Positions 44,869 through 54,345 of a DNA stretch of 64,000 nt are shown piece by piece. Origin of the DNA: Rhodobacteraceae bacterium EL129 (GTDB taxonomy: Bacteria; Pseudomonadota; Alphaproteobacteria; Rhodobacterales; Rhodobacteraceae). The notes under the pieces were generated by a model. It searched no databases. It was not told the origin of the DNA and saw nothing but the letters and a program-made list of their open reading frames with translations. Where the stretch lies: assembly GCA_900313005.1 (NCBI GenBank), contig ONZJ01000002.1:169001-233000 (forward strand), given 5' to 3'. Every line of letters starts with the position of its first letter. Within the stretch, counting starts at the first letter, position 1. The position numbers and the translations under genes are program-made.

Positions 44869-44983
44869 TGTCGCGAAGCAACGTGAGAAGGCCCGAAAGC
44901 GACAAGATGTCGAATTCAGCACAGACTCTAAACTGCAGCCTCGCTGATACTTGCGCGTCCTAACCACGAAATTAGCGCATGAC

Positions 44984-45946
44984 ATGAGCACCGAAAAAGC
45001 ATCTTCTGAAGCCGAGCCGACGTCCGGGTCGTTGCGCGGGAATGCGATCTGCATGATGGCGGTTGCGCTCTTTGCCACGGGGTTCCCAGCTGCCGAAGAA
45101 TTGCTGAATTCCTGGGGTGCCATATCGCTGATCACCGTGCGCTGCGCCTTGGCATGCCTGTTGTTGCTGCCCGTTTGGATCGCCATGGATGGGTGGCGCA
45201 AGGTGGCTGAGGCCCCGTGGATGAGAGGTCTTGGGATTGGTGCACTGGGGTTTGGCACCGGGACGATTGTGCTGCTGGTCATTCAGGACTTTACCGATCC
45301 GGTCACTGCCGTGTTGATTGCAGCGACCATGCCCGTCAGTGCCGTGGCACTTGAGGTGATGCTGGATGGACGCCGCCTGACGCGCAACTTCATGATCGGC
45401 ACAGCGCTGGTGCTGTTCGGCGGGTTTCTGGCCACAGGGGCGAAAATCACCGACGGCACCTATGGGTGGAGCATTTTCTTTGGGCTGTTGGCGTCGATGT
45501 TGTTTGCATGGGGGTCACGCAAAACGGTCAAGGGATTGCCTGAAATGTCGATGATCGGGCAATCGACACTGACGCTCATCGGGGCGATGATGTTTTGCCT
45601 GGCGACCTATGATGTGTTTGTCCTTTTTGGATGGCCCGGAACCCACGCCGCTCCGCTTGACCCAAGAGGGTGGATGATGTTGCTCATCTATGGCTGGGCC
45701 TCGCTGGCAGTCAGCCAGGTCTTGTGGATCAGTGGTGTGTCCCGACTGGGCGTTGGGATCGCATCCTTTCATCTGAACGCAGCTCCGTTCTATGTGATGC
45801 TGATTTTGGTGTTCATGGGTGGCACATGGGAATGGCAGCGCGCCTTTGGGGCAGTGGTTCTTGGGCTTGGCGTCGTATTGGCGCAAAAGCGTCGAACGCG
45901 CGTGCCGGTGGTGCCGCTTCAGTTCACGTCACGCCGACCTCTCTGA
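44984..45946 (+). CDS. EamA/DMT-superfamily transporter
   Basis: 320 residues with ten membrane segments in two EamA repeats (from ~20 and ~170). GNAICMMAVALFATGFPAAEELL and the second-half SLAVSQVLWISGVSRLGVGIASFHLNAAPFYVMLI are typical. ATG 44984 is chosen over an in-frame ATG 33 bases upstream. Substrate unknown; the family moves metabolites such as amino acids or nucleobases. Confidence 0.88.
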   Translation: MSTEKASSEAEPTSGSLRGNAICMMAVALFATGFPAAEELLNSWGAISLITVRCALACLLLLPVWIAMDGWRKVAEAPWMRGLGIGALGFGTGTIVLLVIQDFTDPVTAVLIAATMPVSAVALEVMLDGRRLTRNFMIGTALVLFGGFLATGAKITDGTYGWSIFFGLLASMLFAWGSRKTVKGLPEMSMIGQSTLTLIGAMMFCLATYDVFVLFGWPGTHAAPLDPRGWMMLLIYGWASLAVSQVLWISGVSRLGVGIASFHLNAAPFYVMLILVFMGGTWEWQRAFGAVVLGLGVVLAQKRRTRVPVVPLQFTSRRPL

Positions 45947-46026
45947 GCTATTGTGCAGGTTTCCGGTTGCATCGCGGACAGTGCCATGGGCATGTTCGCA
46001 CAACACAGTTTTGAGGATGCTGCCCC

Positions 46027-46818
46027 ATGCCCTTCACCCTTGCCACCTGGAACATCAATTCGGTTCGACTGCGCGAGCCGATCGTGTGCAAATTGCTGGC
46101 CGAGGAAGGCCCCGATGTGCTGTGTCTGCAGGAATGCAAAAGCCCGGTTGAGAAGATCCCGACCGAGGCCTTTGCCGAACTGGGCTACACCCACATGGTG
46201 GCGCGTGGACAGAAGGGGTACAATGGCGTGGCCATCCTGTCGCGCTTGCCGATGGTTGAGGCCGGGGCCGAAGATTACGCACAGCTGGGCCATGCCCGAC
46301 ACATTGCCGGGCGGCTTGAGAATGGCGTGACGATCCACAATTTCTACGTGCCCGCGGGCGGCGATGTGCCGGATCGCGCGGTGAACGAGAAGTTTGGCCA
46401 GAAGCTGGATTACCTGACCGAGATGCGTGACGCCTTCCGCGCCGATGCGCCGCAAAAATCAATCCTGGTGGGGGATCTGAACATTGCCCCGCGTGAGGAT
46501 GATGTCTGGGATCATAAGAAACTGCTAAAAGTGGTTAGCCACACGCCTGTCGAAGTGGAGGCCCTGGCCGAGACGCAAGATGCAGGCAATTGGGTGGATG
46601 TCACCCGTCAGGATATCCCGGAAGGCCAACTATACAGCTGGTGGTCCTACCGTGCCCGGGACTGGGACGAGGCCGATAAAGGCCGCCGGTTGGATCATGT
46701 CTGGGCCACGCCCGATATCTCAAACGCCGCTCATTCCAGCCGGGTTTTGCGCACCGCACGCGGGTGGGAAAAGCCTTCGGATCATGCGCCTGTGTTTGCG
46801 ACATTTGATCTGGATTGA
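46027..46818 (+). CDS. xth: Exodeoxyribonuclease III
   Basis: 263 residues, apurinic/apyrimidinic endonuclease family. Motifs: TWNINSVRLR (~6), LQECKSPVEK (catalytic Glu, ~37), GYNGVAILSR, NFYVPAGGDVPD, VGDLNIAPREDDVWD (~155), WVDVTRQ, and RLDHVWATPDI with the terminal SDHAPVFATFD. Cuts AP sites in base-excision repair. Confidence 0.95.
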   Translation: MPFTLATWNINSVRLREPIVCKLLAEEGPDVLCLQECKSPVEKIPTEAFAELGYTHMVARGQKGYNGVAILSRLPMVEAGAEDYAQLGHARHIAGRLENGVTIHNFYVPAGGDVPDRAVNEKFGQKLDYLTEMRDAFRADAPQKSILVGDLNIAPREDDVWDHKKLLKVVSHTPVEVEALAETQDAGNWVDVTRQDIPEGQLYSWWSYRARDWDEADKGRRLDHVWATPDISNAAHSSRVLRTARGWEKPSDHAPVFATFDLD

Positions 46819-46934
46819 AGGCGCCTTTATGCGCTAGCCTCAGACATGTAGACCGCCTGCATCTTTATGTGCAGCGCACCTGAGTATTGTTTTTTGAATT
46901 CCATTTGACCGATCCACTGACATGGGACTGAGAT

Positions 46935-47591
46935 ATGTTTTGTTCCAATTGCGGCAATAACATTGAAGCGGCCGATAACTTCTGCAACGCCTGTGGGTCT
47001 AAAACGGGCGGAGCAAAAACGGGTGGGGCGACTGCCGCGCCCAAATCCAATGCCTCGTGGCACACCAGCCTGCGCTATCTGGACGTGGTGCGCGAAGGTG
47101 AGGTGGCCCAGATCTTTGCTCTGGCTGAAACCGAAGGGGGTTCGTCCTATAGCGGCGACGATTTCGTATCGCTGATTACACCGCTGTCGCCGGTCAAAGG
47201 CTTCACAACAGATGTGCTGCGCGCCGGCGAGAAGCTGAGCTTTGGCTTTTATGACAAATTGGGATTTACGACCAACTTGATCGAGAAGTTTGAATATCCT
47301 TTTCCTGCTGGCAAGGTGATCGCAGCGGTGGCCTGCGCCCTGGCCTCGGAAAAGCAAACCATCCAGGAAGTTGACCAGATGTCGGATGGCTGTCTAATCA
47401 AGGTCCGTGTGCCGCCAGGCATCACGACCGGAGCCAAGTATATGGACGTGCGCGTGACCCGTCAGGATATGACCACTCAGGTCGAGGCGACGGTCAACAG
47501 CATCAAAGGCAAATGGCAGCGTAAGTCCACCCAAGCCGCCGCAGACGAGCTGCATAAGGATATCGAACGTTTCCTTCGATTGATGGGCTAA
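46935..47591 (+). CDS. Zinc-ribbon protein of unknown function
   Basis: 218 residues. A zinc ribbon at the very N-terminus (FCSNCGNNIEAADNFCNACG) is followed by a KTGGAKTGGA linker and an ~180-residue domain I do not recognise (LRYLDVVREGEVAQIFALAE, VSLITPLSPVKGF). No membrane segment; cytoplasmic. The C-terminal domain contains a VPPGITTGAKYMDVRVTRQDM-type strand pattern. It stands alone between xth and cnoX. Confidence 0.78.
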   Translation: MFCSNCGNNIEAADNFCNACGSKTGGAKTGGATAAPKSNASWHTSLRYLDVVREGEVAQIFALAETEGGSSYSGDDFVSLITPLSPVKGFTTDVLRAGEKLSFGFYDKLGFTTNLIEKFEYPFPAGKVIAAVACALASEKQTIQEVDQMSDGCLIKVRVPPGITTGAKYMDVRVTRQDMTTQVEATVNSIKGKWQRKSTQAAADELHKDIERFLRLMG

Positions 47592-47719
47592 AGTGTTGCG
47601 CCTTTCATCTGGACAATCAGGCAAAGGCGCGGTGCTTTAGGGTGCGCTTTCCCTTGCAACATTGCACCTGCTGCGCCATGAAGCGGGGATCAATTCTAAC
47701 GCGCGATGTGGAGGGCAGC

Positions 47720-48634
47720 ATGCTCGAACTTGGTGGCCAGCCGAATACCCCAACCGATCTGATCAAGGATGTGTCCGAGGCCGACTTCATGGTCGAGGTG
47801 GTCGAGATGTCCCAGACCGTCCCCGTGATCGTTGATTTCTGGGCCCCTTGGTGTGGACCGTGCAAAACTCTGGGTCCGCAGCTTGAAGCCGCAGTTACCA
47901 AAGCAGGTGGCGCGGTGCGTATGGCGAAGGTCAACGTCGATGAGAACCAGGGCATCGCAGGTCAGCTGCGCGTGCAATCCATTCCGACCGTCTATGCCTT
48001 CTGGCAAGGTCAGCCAGTGGACGCCTTTCAGGGCGCTGTGCCTCCATCCGAACTGGATGCCTTTGTCGCGAAACTGGTTGAACTGTCAGGCGGTGATGCA
48101 GGCGACGGCGGTTTGTCGGAAGCGATCGAGGCGGCAGAGGAAATGCTGGACGCGGGCGAGGCGACAGATGCCGCACAAACATTTGCGGCGATTTTGCAAG
48201 AAGACCCGTCCTCTGCACCAGCTTACGCAGGCATGGTGCGTGCATATATCGCGTTGGATGATCTGGGCCAGGCCGAAGCTATCTTGAACGGTGCTCCGGC
48301 CGAAATCAGCACAGCACCCGAATTGGAAGCCGCCCACGCGCAGTTGGAATTGGCCCGTCAAGCGCAGGATGCGGGTCCTGTGGGCGAATTGAAAGCTGCG
48401 GTCGACGCCGATCCTGACAACCATCAGGCGCGGTTTGATCTGGCTTTGGCCTTGCAGGCTGCTGGACAAAACGAAGAGGCGGTCAACGAATTGCTCGAAC
48501 TTTTCCGCCGGGATCGCGAGTGGAACGAGGGTGCGGCCAAAACACAGCTCTTTACGGTGTTTGATGCGCTCAAGCCGAATGATCCCGTTGTGTTGAACGG
48601 ACGGCGCAAGCTCAGCTCCATGATATTTGCCTGA
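47720..48634 (+). CDS. cnoX: CnoX/YbbN-type thioredoxin with TPR domain
   Basis: 304 residues. A thioredoxin domain with WAPWCGPCK (~47-55) and a C-terminal TPR region from ~115, rich in repeats such as AEEMLDAGEATDAAQTFAAIL and ARFDLALALQAAGQNEEAV. Alphaproteobacterial CnoX proteins keep the CGPC motif and hand clients to GroEL. ATG 47720 is preferred to an in-frame start 78 bases upstream (no leader in the family). Confidence 0.9.
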   Translation: MLELGGQPNTPTDLIKDVSEADFMVEVVEMSQTVPVIVDFWAPWCGPCKTLGPQLEAAVTKAGGAVRMAKVNVDENQGIAGQLRVQSIPTVYAFWQGQPVDAFQGAVPPSELDAFVAKLVELSGGDAGDGGLSEAIEAAEEMLDAGEATDAAQTFAAILQEDPSSAPAYAGMVRAYIALDDLGQAEAILNGAPAEISTAPELEAAHAQLELARQAQDAGPVGELKAAVDADPDNHQARFDLALALQAAGQNEEAVNELLELFRRDREWNEGAAKTQLFTVFDALKPNDPVVLNGRRKLSSMIFA

Positions 48635-48661
48635 TGCGTTGGTCGGTCTAGGTACATTGGG

Positions 48662-49309
48662 ATGAAAAACCCAGCAGATCTTCCTGACGTGATCCCGCTC
48701 TTTCCGCTGCCCGGCGCGCTGATGTTGCCGCGGTCCCGGCTGCCATTGCATTTGTTTGAACCGCGCTATCTGGCGATGTTTGAGGATTGCCTGAAAACAC
48801 CTCAAAGGCTGATCGGAATGATCCAGCCCTGTGTCGGACCCGGTCGGGACGGCAACAGTCTGCATGCCATCGGGTGTGCCGGCCGCGTGACACAGTTCTC
48901 GGAAACAGAAGACGGGCGCTACATGATCACCCTGTCCGGCATGTCTCGCTTTCGCATGATCGAGGAAGTGGATGGGTTTACGCCTTATCGCCGTGCGCAG
49001 GTGTCCTGGGAAGGGTTTGAGCGTGATCTGGGGCCAACGGATGTCGACACGCAATTTGACCGCAGAAGTTTCCTTGACCTGCTGAGCCGCTATTTTGAGG
49101 CGCGCGAGCTGGAAACCGATTGGGATAGCCTGAAAGACGCGGATGATGAGTTATTGATCAACTCGCTGTCCATGCTCTTGGGGTTCGAACCGGAAGACAA
49201 ACAAGCCCTGCTCGAAGCGCCATCCCTGACCACTCGACGTGAAACGCTGGTGACCTTGATTGAATTTTCTCTCCGGTCGGGCGAAGGCAACGAAGAGGTA
49301 ATGCAATGA
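48662..49309 (+). CDS. LON-protease substrate-binding-domain protein
   Basis: 215 residues containing only the Lon N-terminal-like (PUA-like) domain: [63 protein letters not shown]. No ATPase or protease part, the normal form for this family. It precedes and overlaps trm112. Confidence 0.9.
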   Translation: MKNPADLPDVIPLFPLPGALMLPRSRLPLHLFEPRYLAMFEDCLKTPQRLIGMIQPCVGPGRDGNSLHAIGCAGRVTQFSETEDGRYMITLSGMSRFRMIEEVDGFTPYRRAQVSWEGFERDLGPTDVDTQFDRRSFLDLLSRYFEARELETDWDSLKDADDELLINSLSMLLGFEPEDKQALLEAPSLTTRRETLVTLIEFSLRSGEGNEEVMQ

Positions 49310-49494
49310 GCGCAGAGACCACAAAGGGGTTTGACCCCCGCATGCTAGAGGCCCTGTTTTGTCCGCTGACGCAGCAACCGCTGGAATATGACGCCATGGC
49401 GCAGGAACTGATCAGCAAAGCCGCGAACCTGGCCTATCCCATCCGTAACGGCATTCCGGTCATGCTCGAGGATGAAGGGCGCGTGTTAGAGTGA
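49306..49494 (+). CDS. Trm112-family protein
   Basis: 62 residues with [14 protein letters not shown] and [18 protein letters not shown], the Trm112 pattern; only one cysteine remains, so it is the zinc-less bacterial form. Activator of methyltransferases in other organisms. ATG overlaps the LON-domain stop by four bases; its end overlaps the convergent cupin gene by nine. Confidence 0.88.
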   Translation: MSAETTKGFDPRMLEALFCPLTQQPLEYDAMAQELISKAANLAYPIRNGIPVMLEDEGRVLE

Positions 49495-50166
49495 TCTGAC
49501 CGCATTGCTTGCCAGTTGGGTTTCAATCTCGTCCCAATCGTCGGCGGGTATGACGCTGCAGGGTGCGCTGGTGTCTCGCAGCCAGGCAAAGATAGCCAGA
49601 AACGGTGTGTCATAGACACGTGTGGCATGGGCTGCACCTGGTGCATTGCAGATGACATGGCCAGCTTCATAGTCCTGCCACTCTGTTGGTCCAAACCGCC
49701 AACCCTGCGGGCCGGTCAGGGGCAGATACACTTCTGGAGCCAGATGTTTATGATCGCGGTACAGGGTCCGCGGGGCCAGAAGAAACAGACCAACCAGAAA
49801 GTCGTCGGCCTTGATCGGGCAGGTTTGCGGCCCAACCAGCAAGGCGTGCATGTTGCCCGCCGCGTAGCCCGCCCCGACATCAGCACCATGGGCATAGTAC
49901 CCCCCATCATCGACACGCCAATGCAAGTGGTGCAGGGCTGCGCTGAGCGCGTTCTTCAGCCCGGCAAACCTCGGGTCAGTGATCTGTAAGATCGCCTCGT
50001 CCAGTAACGCTTCATGGGCGGGTACATGGCCTTGAACAGGGCATAGGCCGTGCCCGGAGATGTCCAGGCCCTCCAGAACATCCAGCATCTCGCGACCCAT
50101 GGCGGTCTCGCTGCACGTCATGGCCAGGGCCGCTTTGGTTTCGTTCAGAATTGATAAGATGCTCAT
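49486..50166 (-). CDS. DMSP-lyase-family cupin
   Basis: 226 residues. A C-terminal cupin with metal-type residues in [15 protein letters not shown] (HxHx4ExY, ~137) and a later histidine in [10 protein letters not shown] (~178). This combination and the [11 protein letters not shown] helical N-terminal part resemble the DddL/DddQ/DddW cupins that split dimethylsulfoniopropionate. I cannot say which of them, or whether it acts on DMSP. Monocistronic; convergent with trm112 and separated from ctpA by a terminator. Confidence 0.72.
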   Translation of the reverse strand: MSILSILNETKAALAMTCSETAMGREMLDVLEGLDISGHGLCPVQGHVPAHEALLDEAILQITDPRFAGLKNALSAALHHLHWRVDDGGYYAHGADVGAGYAAGNMHALLVGPQTCPIKADDFLVGLFLLAPRTLYRDHKHLAPEVYLPLTGPQGWRFGPTEWQDYEAGHVICNAPGAAHATRVYDTPFLAIFAWLRDTSAPCSVIPADDWDEIETQLASNAVRSL

Positions 50167-50179
50167 GGGCGGTCCTCAC

Positions 50180-50219
50180 AAAAACGCCGGGCAGAGGAAC
50201 CCTCGACCCGGCGTTTTTT
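50180..50219. terminator. Bidirectional terminator, ctpA / cupin gap
   Basis: AAAACGCCGGG (50181-50191) pairs with CCCGGCGTTTT (50207-50217), loop 15 bases, with T residues continuing on the plus strand and A's before it giving a U-run on the minus strand. It ends the leftward envC-ctpA transcript. Confidence 0.8.
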
Positions 50220-50239
50220 CATCATGCGACGATGTGGAT

Positions 50240-51574
50240 TTACTCCGCATCCTCAAGCACGGAAAGCCCGTGCAGAATGTCGATGGCATAGGCCAGCTGA
50301 TAATCTTCTTCGCGCAGCTTGGCAGCTTCCTCAACCTTGGCACGATCCTCTTCGATCTGACGAATTTCGTCTTCGCTCAGGCTGTCGTTATCCAGGCTGC
50401 CGCGCAGATCTGCTTCGGTGCGGTCGAACAGCCCTGTTTCTTCTTCCTCGTCCTCGTCGGGGCTGCGGCGGGGTTGTTCGACGACAATATCCGGGGCCAC
50501 ACCAAGGGCCTGGATCGACCGTCCGGACGGTGTGTAATAGCGCGCTGTTGTCAGGCGCATGGCGCCGTCGCCGCGCAAGGGCATGACGGTCTGAACCGAT
50601 CCCTTGCCAAAGCTCTTAGTGCCCACAACGATTGCGCGGCGGTGATCCTGCAGCGCACCCGCCACGATCTCAGACGCCGAGGCCGAGCCACCGTTGATCA
50701 GAATGACCATCGGCTTGCCCTTCGCCAGATCGCCGGGCTCGGCGTTGAAGCGGTCCCCATCTGCGGGGTCGCGGCCACGGGTGCTGACAATCTCGCCCTT
50801 CTCAAGGAAAGCGTCCGAGACTTTGATCGCCTGGGTCAGCAGACCACCGGGGTTGTTGCGCAGATCCAGCACGATGCCGTTGACCGCATCCATACCACCG
50901 GCTTCCTCAACCTGCTCTTCCAGACCTGCGGCCAGATTCTTGTAGGTCTGGTCGTTGAAGGTGGTGACGCGCAGAACAACCGTGTTGGCTTCGGTGCGTG
51001 CACGGACGGCGGTCAGCTTGATGGTGTCGCGGATGATCGAGACATCGAAGGGCTCGTTCTCGCCTTCGCGCACAACGGTGATCACAATCTCCGATCCCAC
51101 CGGGCCGCGCATCATGTCGACAGCCTCGTCCAGCGTCAGACCCAACACGCTTTCGCGGTCCACATGGGTGATGAAATCGCCAGCTTCAATGCCAGCCTCA
51201 TCCGCCGGGGTGCCATCAATGGGCGAGACGACTTTGACGAAACCCTCTTCCTGCGTCACCTCAATCCCCAGGCCGCCAAATTCGCCACGGGTCTGCACGC
51301 GCATGTCGGCAGCATCGTTGGGCGACAGGTAGCTGGAGTGCGGATCAAGTGATGTCAGCATGCCGTTGATGGCGGCTTCGATCAGCTCGCCTTCGTCGAC
51401 TTCTTCGACATATTGGGCGCGGATGCGTTCAAAGATGTCGCCAAACAGGTCCAACTGTTCATATACATTTGTCGGATTTGCAGCTTCTTGAGCCAGCAAG
51501 GGGGCGGCGACTTGGGTGGTCACAACGGCACCTGTCAGGGTGCCTGCTGCCGCGGCCATCAGGAATTTTTTCAT
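50240..51574 (-). CDS. ctpA: S41-family C-terminal processing peptidase
   Basis: 444 residues. Signal peptide MKKFLMAAAAGTLTGAVVTTQVAAPLLA, PDZ domain (GGLGIEVTQEEGFVKVVSPIDGTPADEAGI), catalytic Ser in SASASEIVAGAL (~300) and Lys in GKGSVQTVMPL (~326). An acidic tail DEDEEEET is near ~375. Periplasmic maturation or quality-control protease; it follows envC with a 4-base gap, a conserved pairing. Confidence 0.94.
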   Translation of the reverse strand: MKKFLMAAAAGTLTGAVVTTQVAAPLLAQEAANPTNVYEQLDLFGDIFERIRAQYVEEVDEGELIEAAINGMLTSLDPHSSYLSPNDAADMRVQTRGEFGGLGIEVTQEEGFVKVVSPIDGTPADEAGIEAGDFITHVDRESVLGLTLDEAVDMMRGPVGSEIVITVVREGENEPFDVSIIRDTIKLTAVRARTEANTVVLRVTTFNDQTYKNLAAGLEEQVEEAGGMDAVNGIVLDLRNNPGGLLTQAIKVSDAFLEKGEIVSTRGRDPADGDRFNAEPGDLAKGKPMVILINGGSASASEIVAGALQDHRRAIVVGTKSFGKGSVQTVMPLRGDGAMRLTTARYYTPSGRSIQALGVAPDIVVEQPRRSPDEDEEEETGLFDRTEADLRGSLDNDSLSEDEIRQIEEDRAKVEEAAKLREEDYQLAYAIDILHGLSVLEDAE

Positions 51575-51578
51575 GCGT

Positions 51579-52706
51579 TCAATCGTCCTTGTCCGTTTTG
51601 AACCAACTTTCGGGGTCCACAGGGATGTTGTCTTCTCTGACCTCTATATAGAGGGTTTCAGTCTGCTCGGCACCCGTCTCGTTGCCGATTTGGGATAAAA
51701 GTGCGCCCGCGTCGTTTGTATCGCCAGCCATCAAACCCACTGGGCTGCCTCCTGGCAAGACCTCGCCCGTGTCACCATAGACCACGTCCAGCCCGGCGAA
51801 CACCATCAGAAGCCCTGCCTGAGGCTCCAGAATGATCACATTGCCGTAATCCAGCAAAGGGCCCTTGTAGCGAATGGTGGCCGCCGCCGGGGTGGTCACC
51901 AGCGCCAGCGGACGGGTGGCCATGACAATTCCCGGGCGTATGATACCTGCGGCATCCGGCTCTCCGGCGTGGCGCAGAATGCGACCACGTACTGGCAGGT
52001 TCAGATTGCCTTTGCGGCTGGCCATGCCAGGCAGGCTGCCGGGGGCTTCGTCGATGGCAATCTCGCTGAGGCCACTGGCAAACCCCTCCAGCGTCTCGGT
52101 TGAGGCGATGAGCAGTGAGGTTTTCACTGGATCTTCGGTAAACCGTCGCGGCAATTCAGTACGATTTGAAATCGCTTGGCTGAGGGCTGTGCGGGCCTCT
52201 TGCGCCCCATCCAACCCGTCTTCCAGCTTGTCAACGGCACTTTGCTGAAGCTGGCGAAGCACGTTGAGGTCTTCCAGCTGTGCACGCAATTGAGCCGCGT
52301 GCTGATCAAGGGCCGGTGTCACATCCGCCAAGATCATCCCCGAGCGCGCGGTGCCAACCGGCCCCGTAGGATGCAACAGAAAGACAGGCGACGGAACTGA
52401 CCCGATAGATTGCAACACGCCGATCAGCCGGGCAATTTCGTCTTCGCGGCTGCGAAGCTCGCGGGTCATCGTGTCCTCGCGAATGGCGGCGCGGCGCAAC
52501 CCCTCGCGCAGGGCCTGCAGCCCGTCCTCGTAGGCGTGGACCGTTTCGGTCAGGGCCTTGACCCGGTTGCGCGCGCTGCTGGCGGCATCCAGAGATTGTG
52601 CGGCAAGGTTCAGACGTTCGGCAGCAGCGCGGGCGGCTTCGGCCGGATCGTCTTGCGCCGTGGCCCAACATGGCAGGCAGATCAAAAGAGCTGCCAACCA
52701 CTTCAT
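51579..52706 (-). CDS. envC: EnvC-like murein hydrolase activator (M23/LytM)
   Basis: 375 residues. Signal peptide, then two coiled-coil stretches (~25-95, 130-180) and a C-terminal LytM fold. The usual catalytic ligands look replaced: the site before IIRPGIVMA has no HxxxD pair, and the YAHL region reads FAGL. So it is likely the non-enzymatic EnvC activator of amidases. Ends 4 bases before ctpA, and its start overlaps the gpmI stop. Confidence 0.88.
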   Translation of the reverse strand: MKWLAALLICLPCWATAQDDPAEAARAAAERLNLAAQSLDAASSARNRVKALTETVHAYEDGLQALREGLRRAAIREDTMTRELRSREDEIARLIGVLQSIGSVPSPVFLLHPTGPVGTARSGMILADVTPALDQHAAQLRAQLEDLNVLRQLQQSAVDKLEDGLDGAQEARTALSQAISNRTELPRRFTEDPVKTSLLIASTETLEGFASGLSEIAIDEAPGSLPGMASRKGNLNLPVRGRILRHAGEPDAAGIIRPGIVMATRPLALVTTPAAATIRYKGPLLDYGNVIILEPQAGLLMVFAGLDVVYGDTGEVLPGGSPVGLMAGDTNDAGALLSQIGNETGAEQTETLYIEVREDNIPVDPESWFKTDKDD

Positions 52707-54220
52707 GTGATCAGGCTCTTGCCGGTCATTTCATCCGGCTGCGGCAATCCCATCAACTGCAACAGACTGGGGGCCAGATCACACAGGGCGCCGTTTCTCA
52801 ACTGAGCACCCTCGGGCCCGCCTACCAGAATGACGGGTACCGGATTGGTGGTATGGGCCGTATGTGGCCCGCCCGTTTCCGGGTCGATCATCACTTCGCA
52901 ATTGCCGTGATCAGCCGTCAGGATCATCGCGCCACCCAGCTCGGCCAGCGCTTCAATCACGCGGCCCAGGCCCTGATCGACGGCCTCGCAGGCTTTCATG
53001 GCCGCGGCCAGATCGCCGGTATGGCCCACCATATCGGGGTTGGCATAGTTCACCACGATCAGATCATACCCATCGCCAATGCCGGCCACGAAATGCGATG
53101 TGACCTCATCCGCGGACATTTCCGGCTGAAGGTCATAGGTGGCAACATTGGGGGACGGGGCCACATAGCGGTCCTCACCAGGGACGGGTTCTTCGACACC
53201 ACCGTTGAGGAAGAAAGTGACATGGGGGTACTTCTCGGTCTCGGCCAGGTGGAATTGCGTGCCGCCTTGTTTTGAGACCCATTCCGCCAAGGTGTTCCGG
53301 ATGTCGCGCGCCGGAAATACCGTGTCTATCCAGGCGTTGTGCTCACGCGAGTATTCGACCATGCCCAGCAGCGCGGCCCAATCCGGGCGGTGGGTCAGGC
53401 CAAAGCCCTCAAACTCGGGCTCGGCAATCGCGCGCATGATTTCACGCGCCCGGTCAGCGCGGAAGTTGAGGCAGAAAACGCCGTCTCCGTCCTGCGCGCC
53501 CGCGTAGTCACCGATCACTGTGGCCGAGATGAATTCATCCGTTTCCGACCGCGCATAGGCATTGCGCACGGCAATCTCGGGCGTGTCGCACCGTGGGCCC
53601 TCGGCGGCGATCATGGCCTCATAGGCCTCGCGGACACGGGCCCAGCGGTTGTCGCGGTCCATAGCAAAATAGCGGCCTGACACCGTGCCGATCTGCACGC
53701 CCTCGGGCAGGCCTTCTTGAAGTGCATTCAAATAGGTCAGCGCGCTTTTGGGGGCCACGTCACGCCCGTCTGTCATCGCATGCAGCACCACAGGGATATC
53801 CGCATCACGCAGGGCCTTGGCTGCGGCTATCACGTGGGACAAATGCCCGTGCACGCCCCCATCCGAGATCAGCCCAAGCAAATGCGCCGTGCCGCCGGAT
53901 CCCTTGAGTTTGTCGGCAAAGGCTTGCAAGGCGGCTTCGCTGAAAAAGCTGCCGTCCTCGATGGCCAGATCAATCTGCCCCAGATCCATTGCCACAACAC
54001 GGCCTGCGCCAATATTGGTGTGACCCACTTCTGAATTGCCCATCTGCCCGGTGGGCAGACCCACTTCGGGGCCATGAGTGATCAGGGTCGCATTGGGGCA
54101 GGTGGCCATAAGCCGATCAAACACGGGTGTGTTGGCCAATGCAGGCGCATTGGCGGTCGTGTCCTCCGAGAGGCCCCATCCATCAAGGATGCACAACACA
54201 ACGGGTTTGGGTGAACTCAA
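52703..54220 (-). CDS. gpmI: 2,3-bisphosphoglycerate-independent phosphoglycerate mutase
   Basis: 505 residues. Metal/phosphoserine motifs CILDGWGLSEDTTANAP (~8), GQMGNSEVGHTNIG (Ser ~62), VLHAMTDGRD, ADHGNCE and HTAHTTNPVPVILVGG. Glycolytic isomerase with manganese. The start codon at 54220 is taken as the first available. Followed by envC with a 4-base overlap. Confidence 0.95.
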   Translation of the reverse strand: MSSPKPVVLCILDGWGLSEDTTANAPALANTPVFDRLMATCPNATLITHGPEVGLPTGQMGNSEVGHTNIGAGRVVAMDLGQIDLAIEDGSFFSEAALQAFADKLKGSGGTAHLLGLISDGGVHGHLSHVIAAAKALRDADIPVVLHAMTDGRDVAPKSALTYLNALQEGLPEGVQIGTVSGRYFAMDRDNRWARVREAYEAMIAAEGPRCDTPEIAVRNAYARSETDEFISATVIGDYAGAQDGDGVFCLNFRADRAREIMRAIAEPEFEGFGLTHRPDWAALLGMVEYSREHNAWIDTVFPARDIRNTLAEWVSKQGGTQFHLAETEKYPHVTFFLNGGVEEPVPGEDRYVAPSPNVATYDLQPEMSADEVTSHFVAGIGDGYDLIVVNYANPDMVGHTGDLAAAMKACEAVDQGLGRVIEALAELGGAMILTADHGNCEVMIDPETGGPHTAHTTNPVPVILVGGPEGAQLRNGALCDLAPSLLQLMGLPQPDEMTGKSLIT

Positions 54221-54345
54221 CTCTTGCTCCTGCCTCGTATTGCAGGGGTGTCTAGCGGTTTCAGGGTGCAGGGGGAAGTTGCGGTAGCGGTAACAGTTGA
54301 GGTTTGTTTTCGTCCGTGGACATTTCTGTACACTTCAGGCCGAGA

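Noticed and set aside
50060..51352. Long rightward frame opposite ctpA
   Set aside because: Antisense to ctpA and its promoter region; no domain; ctpA motifs are intact on the other strand.
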